From: Spirochaetia bacterium UBA6919
Lineage (GTDB): Bacteria > Spirochaetota > UBA6919
Length of the DNA: 64,000 nucleotides
Assembly: GCA_002450905.1 (NCBI GenBank)
Contig: DKAT01000049.1
Location: 1 to 64,000 of the forward strand
Direction: 5' to 3'
Position numbers and translations under genes: made by a program. The notes under the pieces are model-generated. The model had not been told where the DNA came from, ran no database searches, and saw nothing but the letters and a program-made list of their open reading frames with translations. Positions within the stretch are counted from its first letter, which is position 1. Every line of letters begins with the position of its first letter. Of the stretch, positions 26,566-35,931 are shown piece by piece.

Positions 26566-27534
26566 TTAGATTGAATAGTAAAATCGGTGAGTAAGCCGAT
26601 CATCAACTCTTTTGTAGTCATGAAAATAATCAAGTAGAGATGGGGGTAAATTTATTTTGACAGAATCCGAAATATATAATTGGTTTATATGACTATCACT
26701 ATAGACTATGTGGGTGACATGATTGATAGCATCACTAACGATATCTGTTTTAATTTGTAGGTATTTAGCTTGTCCATATGATATAGCAATTTTTAGTCCA
26801 ACATTCTGAGGAAATGGATTTTCACTCATATTAAATAAATTAAATCCAATAAGGGTATCAATGGCACATAAGACAGCATATCTTGATCCTTCCACGGAAT
26901 AAAAACACCCCAAGACGTTATCTGATGTTCTATTCCATATTGTACCATTCATAATTGATATTTTTTTTTCAATATAATCTCTAATTGTACTATGGATTTT
27001 TTCAATTTCTTCCTTACTGATGAGTGCATCGAGATTGTTAGAAACAATTCTTACAATTATAAATGCAAAGTCATAGACCTGATTAATTGAAAGATTATCC
27101 CAGTTAAACTTTTTATAGTTGATTTCTGTATCTTCTTTTTCTGATGGAAATAAATTTAGGATAATCTGGTGTAGTTCTTCGGTGTATTCTTCCCAGTTCA
27201 ATGAATTATTTTTTATAAAATAATTAGCTATACCATTTCTAAAAGATTTTACAGCAAATTCTTCGCCTCCATGTTCTGTAAAAACTACAGTTGGAAGCAC
27301 AATATCGAGTTTTTTTAAGAAATCTAATAAATAATTTATATCTGTAACGGGAGGATTATGATCAGAAATTACGAGATGAAAAGTTTTATTTTTAATAAGA
27401 TGGACAGCTTCCTCTGTTGAATTGACTATAGTAAAGTTCAATTCCAGCAAATTATAGGATATTTTTTGTAAATATGATTTATAATTATTAATATATTGCT
27501 GATCTGATTCGATAATTAATATTCTTGCTTCCAT
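26566..27534 (-). CDS. Receiver domain fused to a degenerate nucleotide-cyclase-like domain
   Basis: 322 residues. Residues 1-125 are a receiver domain with Asp58 in VISDHNP, Thr86 and Lys108, so it can probably be phosphorylated. Residues about 150-310 have the fold pattern of a class III cyclase, but the first metal-binding Asp is lost (IIVRIVSNN), although an Asp is kept at TSDNVLG and an Asn at DAIN. It is therefore probably a catalytically inactive partner. The next gene upstream encodes a more complete cyclase with a matching C-terminal layout, so the two may form a heterodimer under receiver control. No hydrophobic segments. Confidence 0.65.
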   Translation of the reverse strand: MEARILIIESDQQYINNYKSYLQKISYNLLELNFTIVNSTEEAVHLIKNKTFHLVISDHNPPVTDINYLLDFLKKLDIVLPTVVFTEHGGEEFAVKSFRNGIANYFIKNNSLNWEEYTEELHQIILNLFPSEKEDTEINYKKFNWDNLSINQVYDFAFIIVRIVSNNLDALISKEEIEKIHSTIRDYIEKKISIMNGTIWNRTSDNVLGCFYSVEGSRYAVLCAIDTLIGFNLFNMSENPFPQNVGLKIAISYGQAKYLQIKTDIVSDAINHVTHIVYSDSHINQLYISDSVKINLPPSLLDYFHDYKRVDDRLTHRFYYSI

Positions 27535-27580
27535 TCAAACCTGTTGAATTCTTATCAATTTAAAAAAAATATATAATAAA

Positions 27581-28504
27581 TTAATCAGGTGATCCAATTG
27601 AATATTGAAATTTATATAATTGCCCTAATTTAGTTTTTTTATTTGCATAAAAGTTTTTTTTGATGTTCTGTTCTAAATCAGTCATCACAGCACCACTTAC
27701 AGTCATCTCATTAGGATAGGTGTAATCCTTCTCGATTATAAGGGCTTGTTTTTTTGCATCACCTGTGATATCGGCAAAATTATCCTTATAAGTGAGTAAT
27801 CCGCAGTGAATGCCAATTCTTATAGATATTTTTTGTGGAATGAAGTTCATCATTGAGTTAAATAAGATTATGTTTATCAGAATATCGATTGAGGACAAGA
27901 CAGCGTCACTTATTCCCTCTCTATCGTGGAAAACAGCCATTCCTCCGTCTCCTAACCATTCCCATATCCGACCATTGTATTTTTGAATTCTTCTAAATAC
28001 ATAAGACCTAAAATTATTAAAGGTTTTTTCAACTAATTCTCTTTTACAGGTATGAACAATTTTTGAGCTATCGACGATATCTATACTCACACAGGTAAGG
28101 AAGTATTCTCTCTCAGGAACAAGAATTCCCCATCCTCTGCCTTCTGTATTGCACTGTTCAAGGCGATTTGATTCTTTGTTGTATTTCAGACCACAACTAT
28201 GGAGACTATTTAGAAACTCTGTGAGATTATATAATTTTATATCCCGTCCTTTGTAAGTATTTAGGGATAGGATATAACTAATTAGTTCATCTAAAATGCC
28301 TTTTTCATCAAAATAATTAACTGTTAAATCAGCTGCAGTAGCTCGGGGAATGTCCACGCCTTTTGGGAAATCAGCCAGTTTTTCAAGATCAAATGCCTGG
28401 TTAACCCAAGCCCCAATATGCTTTAGCTCTTTAGAGTTAAAAGAGTTATAAAGGAGTTTCTGAAATTGTTTTTTTGCAATATTTTGAAAAACAAAAGATC
28501 CCAT
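27581..28504 (-). CDS. Class III nucleotide cyclase with an effector-associated-like N-terminal domain
   Basis: 307 residues. Residues about 8-78 (LLYNSFNSKELKHIGAWVN, then LADFPKG and ILDELISYIL) resemble small helical effector-associated (EAD1-like) adaptor domains. Residues 135-305 are a class III cyclase domain with both metal-binding Asp residues (Asp142 in SIDIVDSS, Asp186 in LGDGG). The base-selecting Lys is Glu182, and the usual transition-state Asn and Arg positions read Lys252 and Ile256, so substrate and activity are uncertain. It lies 46 bases upstream of the receiver-cyclase-like gene. It may be a signalling or defence nucleotide cyclase; no effector is seen nearby. Confidence 0.7.
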   Translation of the reverse strand: MGSFVFQNIAKKQFQKLLYNSFNSKELKHIGAWVNQAFDLEKLADFPKGVDIPRATAADLTVNYFDEKGILDELISYILSLNTYKGRDIKLYNLTEFLNSLHSCGLKYNKESNRLEQCNTEGRGWGILVPEREYFLTCVSIDIVDSSKIVHTCKRELVEKTFNNFRSYVFRRIQKYNGRIWEWLGDGGMAVFHDREGISDAVLSSIDILINIILFNSMMNFIPQKISIRIGIHCGLLTYKDNFADITGDAKKQALIIEKDYTYPNEMTVSGAVMTDLEQNIKKNFYANKKTKLGQLYKFQYSIGSPD

Positions 28505-28543
28505 GATTCAATTATAATAAATAAAGCATCAATAGGCAATAAA

Positions 28544-29323
28544 TTATAATTCTCCGAGGGGATCTTTTTTTTCTGTGCTTAAAAGTTTATCTATTTGATC
28601 CTTAATAGATTTAAAGTCTTTCCAAAGGGATTGGAGGAGGTTTAGGTTTGTAAAAATAATGTGAATATTAGTTGGAAAAGTTCTCCCATAGGAACTTAAA
28701 AATATCTTGTAATTATCTTTTTTCCATTGATAAGTTTCTGTGACTGGATCATAGATTGATTTCTCACCAAATTTCTTATGATAAAGCTCGACAAGATTAT
28801 TCATTTCGTTAATCTGAACAAGGACTTCAAATCGGCATTGATACAATTTGTTTTTATAGAACTTGAGATAAATGGATTGTATCTTTGGGTGTATTTTATT
28901 AGTTGGAAAAATTATTTGATTGGGGGTATAATACTCATCCGATGACTTCTGCCGAGTTGATTTAGGGGATAATATATACTCAATTAAATCTTTATAATAG
29001 ATACGATTCCCTTGAATAACTACGGAAGGGAGATTTGCGTTATTTAATTTGTCCTTATTTTTTAATTGTTTGATATTTTGGTAAAAATGATTTGTAGTCC
29101 CCTTGAGGAAGCCTATAAATGATGAATCTATTGATTTTAAATGACTTTCAATAAATTGTAGAGAGCTATTTAATAGGATAGGGGATATACCATAATTCGT
29201 ACTAACTTGTTTCTTAGAGGGATCTGGTTTGGATAAATCCAATTTCTCTCCTGCTGAGAAAGAAAAATAGTTAGTCACTATTAACAATATAAGCGTGGAA
29301 AAGAAGATTTTTAAAATACTCAC
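28544..29323 (-). CDS. Exported protein of unknown function
   Basis: 259 residues with a signal peptide (about 1-25, ending SFSAG) and a mature domain without a family I recognise. It contains a stretch of alternating basic and hydrophobic residues around positions 150-185 (LKFYKNKLYQCRFEVLVQIN) that looks like beta structure. The start is GTG at 29323 after a GGGG site. It is upstream of the cyclase pair on the same strand, 39 bases away, so it could be part of that transcript. Confidence 0.55.
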   Translation of the reverse strand: MSILKIFFSTLILLIVTNYFSFSAGEKLDLSKPDPSKKQVSTNYGISPILLNSSLQFIESHLKSIDSSFIGFLKGTTNHFYQNIKQLKNKDKLNNANLPSVVIQGNRIYYKDLIEYILSPKSTRQKSSDEYYTPNQIIFPTNKIHPKIQSIYLKFYKNKLYQCRFEVLVQINEMNNLVELYHKKFGEKSIYDPVTETYQWKKDNYKIFLSSYGRTFPTNIHIIFTNLNLLQSLWKDFKSIKDQIDKLLSTEKKDPLGEL

Positions 29324-29485
29324 GAGATCCCCAAAAAAGACTTTATAGATAAATATATATTTATTTTCGTACGGTTATTGAGAGTCTTTAAATATTTCAA
29401 ATATTTTTTTATTATCAGGTTTGAAAATTGCCTAAGGATAGCCGATAAATTGGAAAACAAGGACTGTTATTGTGCTGGAGGATTT

Positions 29486-30571
29486 ATGCACCATAAGTTG
29501 AGATTTATAGGGATATTTATAATAATTTTATTAACTTATTTTCAATCATATTCAAATGACAATAAGCAGATTATAGTTGATAAATCACAAAAAGATAATG
29601 TGATACCATTTAATGTGCGTTATAAAATAGCTGAATATGAACAAAACCGTCAGATATCATCACCGTTAAGTATATCAAGCCGTGATATATTGTGGGAATT
29701 TGGTAAAAATGGTGAATATGTGGATATGATCATCCGTAAAAAGTGGGGGATTCGATCGGTATTATTAACCAACATGTATTATGGAGATAAATTTATAAAA
29801 GATTATGGCGATAAAGCTTATGGTCTTCGTAGCCGTAAATATAATTACGTTAATGGAAATGAAGTACGATATGTCCATAAAGGTTTTGTAGGAAAGAGAC
29901 AGCATTTATTTTTCCTAGTTGATTCTAATCCTGAGCGCCATAGTGTTTTTGGATGGGCTTTTAGAATAAGGATACCACGTGTTGTAGAGTTTGGATATAA
30001 GACTGCTGGAGAGAATTTTGGTATTCTCACATTTGAAAAGGGAATCACCATTAATTTGAGAACCTATGCAAGAAAATACGCTGATCACAGGGGGAAATTC
30101 ATGAATACCCCCATCCGCATCAATCTTTCAAGAGATGAATACAATGAAAAGATGAAACCCTCCATAATTAAATTAAAAGAATATTATCAAAAGAATTATA
30201 AAGTAGTTATGGTCAAATTTACAAGCCAGATCGATTATATCAAATACTTCTTAATAAGAGATATTTATGAATCTAAATATTTTAGAAAGATTAGTTTCAC
30301 ATCCCACGATAAAATAGGTCATAAAACAGCTATTGTTCTTCGGGCAGTAAAAAAACAAGGTGGGGATATTATGATAACAGCCTTAATCTATTTTAAAATT
30401 GGGAGTTCAGAAAAGGATTATGATATCTCAGCCATAGATCAGAAAAATCGTGTCTCCAAAACATATATTTCAACCACAGTGAAGCAATATACTCCACGAC
30501 ATTCTGAAAATAGGAATAAATCTATTGAGAAAAATGGAGATGATGAAGTGATTTTTGATGAACAAAAGTAA
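29486..30571 (+). CDS. Exported protein of unknown function
   Basis: Starting at ATG 29486, which has GGAGG six bases upstream, the protein has 361 residues and a signal peptide (about 1-25, IFIIILLTYFQSYS). The mature part is rich in Lys, Arg, Tyr and Ile, without recognisable domains. An upstream frame to 29378 would put the signal peptide 36 residues in, so I reject it. The 3' end overlaps the following disrupted gene by 14 bases, suggesting coupling. Confidence 0.6.
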   Translation: MHHKLRFIGIFIIILLTYFQSYSNDNKQIIVDKSQKDNVIPFNVRYKIAEYEQNRQISSPLSISSRDILWEFGKNGEYVDMIIRKKWGIRSVLLTNMYYGDKFIKDYGDKAYGLRSRKYNYVNGNEVRYVHKGFVGKRQHLFFLVDSNPERHSVFGWAFRIRIPRVVEFGYKTAGENFGILTFEKGITINLRTYARKYADHRGKFMNTPIRINLSRDEYNEKMKPSIIKLKEYYQKNYKVVMVKFTSQIDYIKYFLIRDIYESKYFRKISFTSHDKIGHKTAIVLRAVKKQGGDIMITALIYFKIGSSEKDYDISAIDQKNRVSKTYISTTVKQYTPRHSENRNKSIEKNGDDEVIFDEQK

Positions 30572-31199
30572 TTATCACTTAACATATATTAAGATTTTTT
30601 TCGTTCTCCTTATGGGAATGGGGGGACTTATTATGAGTTCCTCCATATATCCAACTGGATATGTTTATAAAATAAAATATTTTCAATTACAAAAATGGGA
30701 TGAAAAAAAAAAGAATATTCATATGCTTTCGAATTTCCATCGGATGAACTGAATAACTATCCAAGTTATTATATCGTCTATTATGGCAAAGATAATCAGT
30801 TACTCTTCACAAGACGATATTTAAATCGCACTTTAACAACACAATACTATTTTTTTAGAAATAAACCACAGATCGCAAAAATCTTCTTTTACAAAAATCA
30901 AAGAAAATATCATGTTATTGTATATAGAAAATATGCAATCATCGCAAAAGAATTATTTTATGATATATTAACAGGACGGCTTAAAAAAATTATATATTTT
31001 CGTAAAGATGGTGAAACCATTTTGAGAATAGATAAATTTGATCATGGATTTTTGAGAATCACAATAATTTATTATAGAAGTGGGGCTAAAAGAAGTCAGA
31101 CAGAATATTTTCATGGGACTAAAATTTATTATAACAAAAGGGGGAAGATTATTTTAATCAAAAGATTTATACCCAAACGAATCAAGATAGACTCTTAAT
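30558..31199 (+). pseudogene. Exported YwqK/MORN-like protein gene interrupted at an A10 tract
   Basis: ATG 30558 opens a frame with an N-terminal membrane or signal segment (IFFVLLMGMGGLIM) that stops at 30750-30752. The same protein clearly continues in another frame right after an A10 run (30703-30712): residues beginning EYSYAFEFPSDEL and running to the TAA at 31197-31199. The tail has repeated strands (YYRSGAKRSQTEYFHG, YYNKRGKIILIKRF) like the lipoprotein at 17265. One extra A, or two fewer, would restore a single frame of about 214 residues. It abuts the convergent gene at 31200 with no spacer. Confidence 0.65.
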
Positions 31200-32258
31200 T
31201 CATTCAAATCTAAGAATAAGATATTGACTAACCTGATGAATTTCCTGTGATAATTTCCAGACCTCAAGAACTTGATTTGAAATCTCGGTTATTTCTTTTA
31301 ACCCTTTCACCTGGAGTTTTTTAATAATTTCCCAATCATCTTTCTCAAAAAATAATCTAATATCCTCAAATAATGGAGGGTATATCTTATGAAACAAATT
31401 ATCAAGAAAGGATAAATAAAATCCCAATAAAGATTTATTTCTCTGTGAATAAATATAATTCAATGTCCCGTTCTCCGAAAAATCCGCCAATAAATCTTTT
31501 ATACCACGAATATGTAATTCTGTATAGCGATCTTGAGATGCTTGCAAAACATCTAACCATTCCACCTTATTTTCTGATTCCAAAGCCTCAGCATACTCAT
31601 GAATAATAAGCATCTCAGCAAGATCAAGGGATAATTTCTCAATTCTATTATAGATTTCTTCCTGTGATAAATTCTTATCTCCAATCCCATAAGCCTTAAA
31701 GCTCTCAATCAAATGGATTTTATTCTGCTTGGTACTGAGTTCCTGAGATTTCTCCCACAATAAATTACAAAGCATCTCCAGTCGGATAAATATATTCTTC
31801 CCCTGCACCATAGCAATAGAACTTCCCATATCCCGGCAAATTTCCTTATCCAGATACCAAATATGATACTCATTCATCATCTTATGCAATTTAATTTGAG
31901 CTATAGAAAATAAGGGCTTATGAAATAATCCATAACCAGCACTATAAAACAAATTATGATCTATTAAAAACTCATTGATTTTCTCAATCTCAAAAGGGGA
32001 GTATGTATTGCTATCAATATCAATATCACAAAGAGAAGTTTCTTCTAATTCAACCCATAATGCTTCTCTCTCAGAAATCCAGGGTAAAATATCTTCATTT
32101 AGTATAGAATCCCATACTTTCAGCAAGTGCTCATGCCGATAAAGCTCTCTCATCCTAAGAAGCATTCCGCAGATAGAATAATAACCCCAATACCCGGCAT
32201 CGGATATATTGCAATTATGCTTCACTTGTACAATTAATTTATCTAAGTCCAAGATCAC
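31200..32258 (-). CDS. Conserved cytoplasmic protein, Sfum_1244-like
   Basis: 352 residues, no signal or membrane segments. The N-terminus (NISDAGYWGYYSICGMLLRMRELYR), the EREALWVELE segment and the AGYGLFHKP segment recall the Sfum_1244 family of proteins, known mainly from delta-proteobacteria and of unknown function. This is a memory-based match of moderate strength. The start is GTG at 32258. It is convergent with the interrupted gene and divergent from flgB, so it shares the upstream region of the flagellar cluster. Confidence 0.5.
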   Translation of the reverse strand: MILDLDKLIVQVKHNCNISDAGYWGYYSICGMLLRMRELYRHEHLLKVWDSILNEDILPWISEREALWVELEETSLCDIDIDSNTYSPFEIEKINEFLIDHNLFYSAGYGLFHKPLFSIAQIKLHKMMNEYHIWYLDKEICRDMGSSIAMVQGKNIFIRLEMLCNLLWEKSQELSTKQNKIHLIESFKAYGIGDKNLSQEEIYNRIEKLSLDLAEMLIIHEYAEALESENKVEWLDVLQASQDRYTELHIRGIKDLLADFSENGTLNYIYSQRNKSLLGFYLSFLDNLFHKIYPPLFEDIRLFFEKDDWEIIKKLQVKGLKEITEISNQVLEVWKLSQEIHQVSQYLILRFE

Positions 32259-32450
32259 ACCACGATGTATTATTTTTTTAAATAAGTCTATTGAATATAA
32301 TTTGATGATTCGATGATAAAATAAATAACAAATATTCTAAGGATAAACAAGCAGAAAAATCATAGTTTTAGAAAAAAATATTAATGAATTATAAATTCTG
32401 CCGAAAGATCAACGAGAAGCATCCTTCAAAGGAAATCAAGGAGATTCAAA

Positions 32451-32870
32451 ATGTTTTTAGACAGTAGCTTCATGAAAACTCAATTTATTTTAAATAAAGC
32501 ATTACAGGCTGAAACCATGCGTTTCACGGTAATCAGTGATAACATCGCAAATGTAAATACACCAAATTTCAAAAGATCCGATGTTACCTTTGAGAGCCAA
32601 TTACAAAGAGCTTTGGAAAGTGAAAATCCTTATCCATTCAAAGCATCAAGAACACATGAAAAACATATTCCTTTCTACCAGCCGATAGACTATAGAACAG
32701 TATCTCCAAAGGTTAATCTGGAATACAATACAGTAAATCGAAATGATAAAAATAATGTTGACATTGATAAAGAACTCGTGGATGCGGCTAAAAGTACAAT
32801 GAGGTTTAATGCCTATTCATCCTTATTATCAAGACAGTTTAAAAAAATCGGATTACTACTAAGGGGGTAA
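32451..32870 (+). CDS. flgB: Flagellar proximal rod protein FlgB
   Basis: 139 residues, a rod protein that assembles on the MS ring. It has the N-terminal rod/hook signature (FTVISDNIANVNTPNFKRSDV) and the C-terminal LVDAAKSTMRFNAYSSLLS helix. It is the first gene of the flagellar cluster, with a GGAG site, 6 bases before flgC. Confidence 0.95.
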   Translation: MFLDSSFMKTQFILNKALQAETMRFTVISDNIANVNTPNFKRSDVTFESQLQRALESENPYPFKASRTHEKHIPFYQPIDYRTVSPKVNLEYNTVNRNDKNNVDIDKELVDAAKSTMRFNAYSSLLSRQFKKIGLLLRG

Positions 32871-32876
32871 TAAAAT

Positions 32877-33335
32877 ATGGGATTATTTAGTGCGCTGAAT
32901 ATTAGTGGATCAGGTCTGACAGCTCAACGTCTTTCAATGGATGTTATAGCAAACAATATCGCCAACGTGAATTCCACAAGAACACCAGAAGGCGGACCAT
33001 TTCGCAGAAGCAAAGTGATCATGAGACCAAGGAGTGAGAGATGGAATTTCAAATCACATTTCCTTCCAAAAGCACTGGAAAATCATCCTGGTCAGGGTGT
33101 ACGGGTACTACGTGTGGTAAAGGATTCCAAGCCTCTTCTAATGAAATATGATCCTACCCATCCCGATGCAATAGGTTTCGGACCTAAAAAAGGATATGTA
33201 GAACTTCCAAATGTCAATATAGTAGAAGAAATGGTGGATATGATTGCCGCAACAAGAGCTTATGAAGCCAATGTCAATATAATGAATTCCAGTAAGCAAA
33301 TGTTCAACAGAGCACTAGAAATAGGAGTTCGTTAA
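32877..33335 (+). CDS. flgC: Flagellar proximal rod protein FlgC
   Basis: 152 residues. The N-terminus (SGLTAQRLSMDVIANNIANVN) and C-terminus (VEEMVDMIAATRAYEANVN) are the paired coiled-coil ends of rod proteins; PNVNIVEEM is typical of FlgC. It follows flgB closely, with a GGGGG site ahead of the ATG. Confidence 0.96.
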   Translation: MGLFSALNISGSGLTAQRLSMDVIANNIANVNSTRTPEGGPFRRSKVIMRPRSERWNFKSHFLPKALENHPGQGVRVLRVVKDSKPLLMKYDPTHPDAIGFGPKKGYVELPNVNIVEEMVDMIAATRAYEANVNIMNSSKQMFNRALEIGVR

Positions 33336-33406
33336 TAGTTCTTCAGGGACAGCTTATTGAATCATACTAATACATAAAACTATTTGTAATAAACAAAGGA
33401 GAAATC

Positions 33407-33712
33407 ATGACAGTATCATTTCATAATCCAGCAGCATTTTTTACACAAAATCCAGATATAGCACCTGTAAGACTGGGTGAAACAAATGTAGTGGAGAGCT
33501 TTGGAAAGGTTCTAAGCAAAGCACTTGGGGAAGTTAACAGTCTGCAAAACCAATCCGATAAAATGGTTCAGATGATGATTACTCATCCTGATAAAGTTAA
33601 TATTCACGATGTGACAACCCTTATGAGTCAGGCAGAAATGTCGTTGTCAATGACAAAAGTTGTTACTGATAGAGTGATCAATGCATATAGAGAGATCACA
33701 AACTTGAGATAA
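33407..33712 (+). CDS. fliE: Flagellar hook-basal body protein FliE
   Basis: 101 residues. FliE joins the MS ring to the rod. It has the usual layout: a variable N-terminus, a FGKVLSKALGEVN helix, a DVTTLMSQAEMSLSMT segment and a closing VINAYREITNLR helix. A GGAG site precedes the start. Confidence 0.95.
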   Translation: MTVSFHNPAAFFTQNPDIAPVRLGETNVVESFGKVLSKALGEVNSLQNQSDKMVQMMITHPDKVNIHDVTTLMSQAEMSLSMTKVVTDRVINAYREITNLR

Positions 33713-33769
33713 AAAAGGTTTAGGGATAATTAGTTAATTAAATCCTGAACTAAACAAAGAATCAGAGAA

Positions 33770-33801
33770 GATGGATTCTTGAATATTCGGAAGAATTCAT
33801 C
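33770..33801 (+). terminator. Hairpin between fliE and fliF (possible attenuator)
   Basis: An 11-bp stem with one G-U pair (33770-33780 with 33791-33801) around a 10-base loop, followed by TATTTTC. It lies 58 bases after fliE in a 219-base gap. It could partly terminate transcription and set the ratio of rod to MS-ring protein. The U-run is short, so full termination is doubtful. Confidence 0.4.
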
Positions 33802-33931
33802 TATTTTCAATAATTATAAACACATTTTGGTAATTTGAATAAAATATATTCAGAGATAATTTTTTTTCTCGATAATTAAAAATATTTTAAAAATTATAAA
33901 TATACCTGAATCAATTGGCAGGGAGGGGTTC

Positions 33932-35671
33932 ATGCCTGAGTTTCTAAAAAAGTTTATAAACCAAACTAAAGGGCTTTTTTCTAAATTATCGAAGGTCCAA
34001 AAATTAATTATTATTTCGGTGGTTATCGTAATCGTTGGAGCCATCATTTTTACGATCTTCTCTACATCAAAGCCTGATAGGGTCCTTCTTTATAAAAATG
34101 GTTTAAAGAAAGCTGATTTTGACAGAGTCAAAGGCAAATTGGATATCCTCAAAGTTGATTACAAGGCAGAACCAGATAAAGGTCTTATTTCTGTTGATAA
34201 TGATGAGATTGCAACTAAATTAAGAGCTCAGCTTGGACTTGAAGGCGTTGTTAAAGATGTTCATGGTTTCGAACTCTTCGATAATCCCAAGTTCACAACA
34301 ACCGATTTCGAACGAAAGGTAAACCTCCGCAGAGCCATCACTGGAAATATGAAGCGTCACCTCGAAGCCCTGGATGACATTGAAAAAGCAGAGGTCACCA
34401 TATCATTCCCTGAAACAGAGCCATTTTATACTAGAGAAAAAGAGCAAAATCCCCTAACAGCCGCAGTTGTCATTACCCCATCACGTGATTCTGACCTCAG
34501 AGAAAACAAAAAGAAAATTAAAGGGATTAGAGACCTCATTGCTAAAAGTGTTAATGGTTTGAAACCTGAAAATGTCATTATCACAGATCATACGGGGACA
34601 GTCCTCACAGACAAATTAAGCGAATCCGATGATGAAGCACAAATTGCTAAAGCTAAAAAACAATTAAAGTTAACAGAAGATTTACGTAAAAGATATATCA
34701 ATGATGTCCGACGTCTCTTGGTTAGATCATTATCAAAAGATCGTTACGAAGTCACAGTCAATCTAAGTCTCGACTGGTCAAGCCAGGATAAGTCTAAAGA
34801 AGAAGTTTTACCCGTAGTTTTAAGAAAAAGAGATCCAAACAAATCATACGATGATTCAAAGGTTATTCCAAGCGTTCCTCGTTCAAGATCAGTGACTAAA
34901 GAGAAATTTCGCTCTCCCTCATTTATTCCAGAGGGACCTGTGTCGACAGAGCCCAATGTCGGACCTGGATCAAGAGAATTAGTTGATCAAAATTCAAACT
35001 ACGAAAGAACACAACAAATTGAAAACAATGAATTTGGTAAAGAGTTCACCCAGGAGAAATCCGCACCCTACAGGGTCAAGAAAGTCACCATAGCAGTGGT
35101 TGTCGACGAACCCTATTTCCTAAAAAAAGATAATAAGGGAAAAATCGATTTAGTAGAAGGGTCTGTCGTTCCAATATATGCTTCTGAAAACACGAAAAAC
35201 CCAAATGAATTTAAAAGATATCAGGCAGATATCAGACAGTTTGAAGACCTCTTGAAAAGCTCAATTGCCTATGATACAAGAAACAAAGAAGTATCTGTAA
35301 AAGGTCTTAGATTTGACAGAAAAAAAGAATTCGACCAATTATCATCTGATTTAGTTAAAGAACGTGAAATGTGGGACAGAATCTTAATAGGATTATTTGT
35401 CTTTCTCGCAGTTGTAGTTAGTATCATAGTATTTAGATTGTATATGAGAGCAAGAGACCGCAGAAGAAGAGCCAAAGAAGAACAATTGGCAAGAGAGCAA
35501 CAAGCTATGCGTGAAGCAGCTCTACTCGCTGCTGAAAAAGAGGGGCTTACTCTGGATATAGCTCCTGAAGACAAAGCTCGTCTTGAAATGCAGGAAAACG
35601 CTATTAATCTGGCAAGAGAACGTCCAGAGGAAGTGGCCCAGTTGGTACGTACATGGCTGGTTGAAGATTAA
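33932..35671 (+). CDS. fliF: Flagellar MS-ring protein FliF
   Basis: 579 residues: membrane segment at about 28-50, periplasmic ring-building motifs (RAQLGLEGVVKDVHGFELF and YNRRAITGN-type LRRAITGNMKRH), a long linker, a second membrane segment at about 487-507 and a cytoplasmic tail. The tail ends in RPEEVAQLVRTWLVED, the FliG-binding motif, so a FliG partner is expected even though no fliG follows. A GGGAGGGG-type site precedes the ATG. Confidence 0.96.
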   Translation: MPEFLKKFINQTKGLFSKLSKVQKLIIISVVIVIVGAIIFTIFSTSKPDRVLLYKNGLKKADFDRVKGKLDILKVDYKAEPDKGLISVDNDEIATKLRAQLGLEGVVKDVHGFELFDNPKFTTTDFERKVNLRRAITGNMKRHLEALDDIEKAEVTISFPETEPFYTREKEQNPLTAAVVITPSRDSDLRENKKKIKGIRDLIAKSVNGLKPENVIITDHTGTVLTDKLSESDDEAQIAKAKKQLKLTEDLRKRYINDVRRLLVRSLSKDRYEVTVNLSLDWSSQDKSKEEVLPVVLRKRDPNKSYDDSKVIPSVPRSRSVTKEKFRSPSFIPEGPVSTEPNVGPGSRELVDQNSNYERTQQIENNEFGKEFTQEKSAPYRVKKVTIAVVVDEPYFLKKDNKGKIDLVEGSVVPIYASENTKNPNEFKRYQADIRQFEDLLKSSIAYDTRNKEVSVKGLRFDRKKEFDQLSSDLVKEREMWDRILIGLFVFLAVVVSIIVFRLYMRARDRRRRAKEEQLAREQQAMREAALLAAEKEGLTLDIAPEDKARLEMQENAINLARERPEEVAQLVRTWLVED

Positions 35672-35931
35672 CAACTTGTCGATAAATATAAAATATTTTA
35701 CATTTTAAGGATATTACATTTAATTTTAAAGTTTCATAAATGAGAGATTATATACTAAAACTCTTTTAAAAATAGATATCTAGCAATCAACGCTGTCATG
35801 GTGAGGTTCTCGAACCATGACACACAAAGGATTTCAAATATAAAAGACTATCAGTATAAATAAAAAATAAGCTAATGACTTATTAAACTCAATAAATTGA
35901 ATTAGAAAGTAATTTTCACGGAGGTTTTGCA
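35672..35931 (+). other. fliF-fliH gap with a hairpin where fliG would be expected
   Basis: 260 bases with no ORF. At 35794-35822 a 9-bp perfect stem (TGTCATGGT and ACCATGACA) is extended by a 3-bp upper stem. There is no U-run after it, so it is not an ordinary terminator. The sequence GTCGATAA (35678-35685) near the start resembles a sigma-28 -10 element but no TAAA lies at the right distance. In most spirochaete flagellar operons fliG fills this position. Confidence 0.6.
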
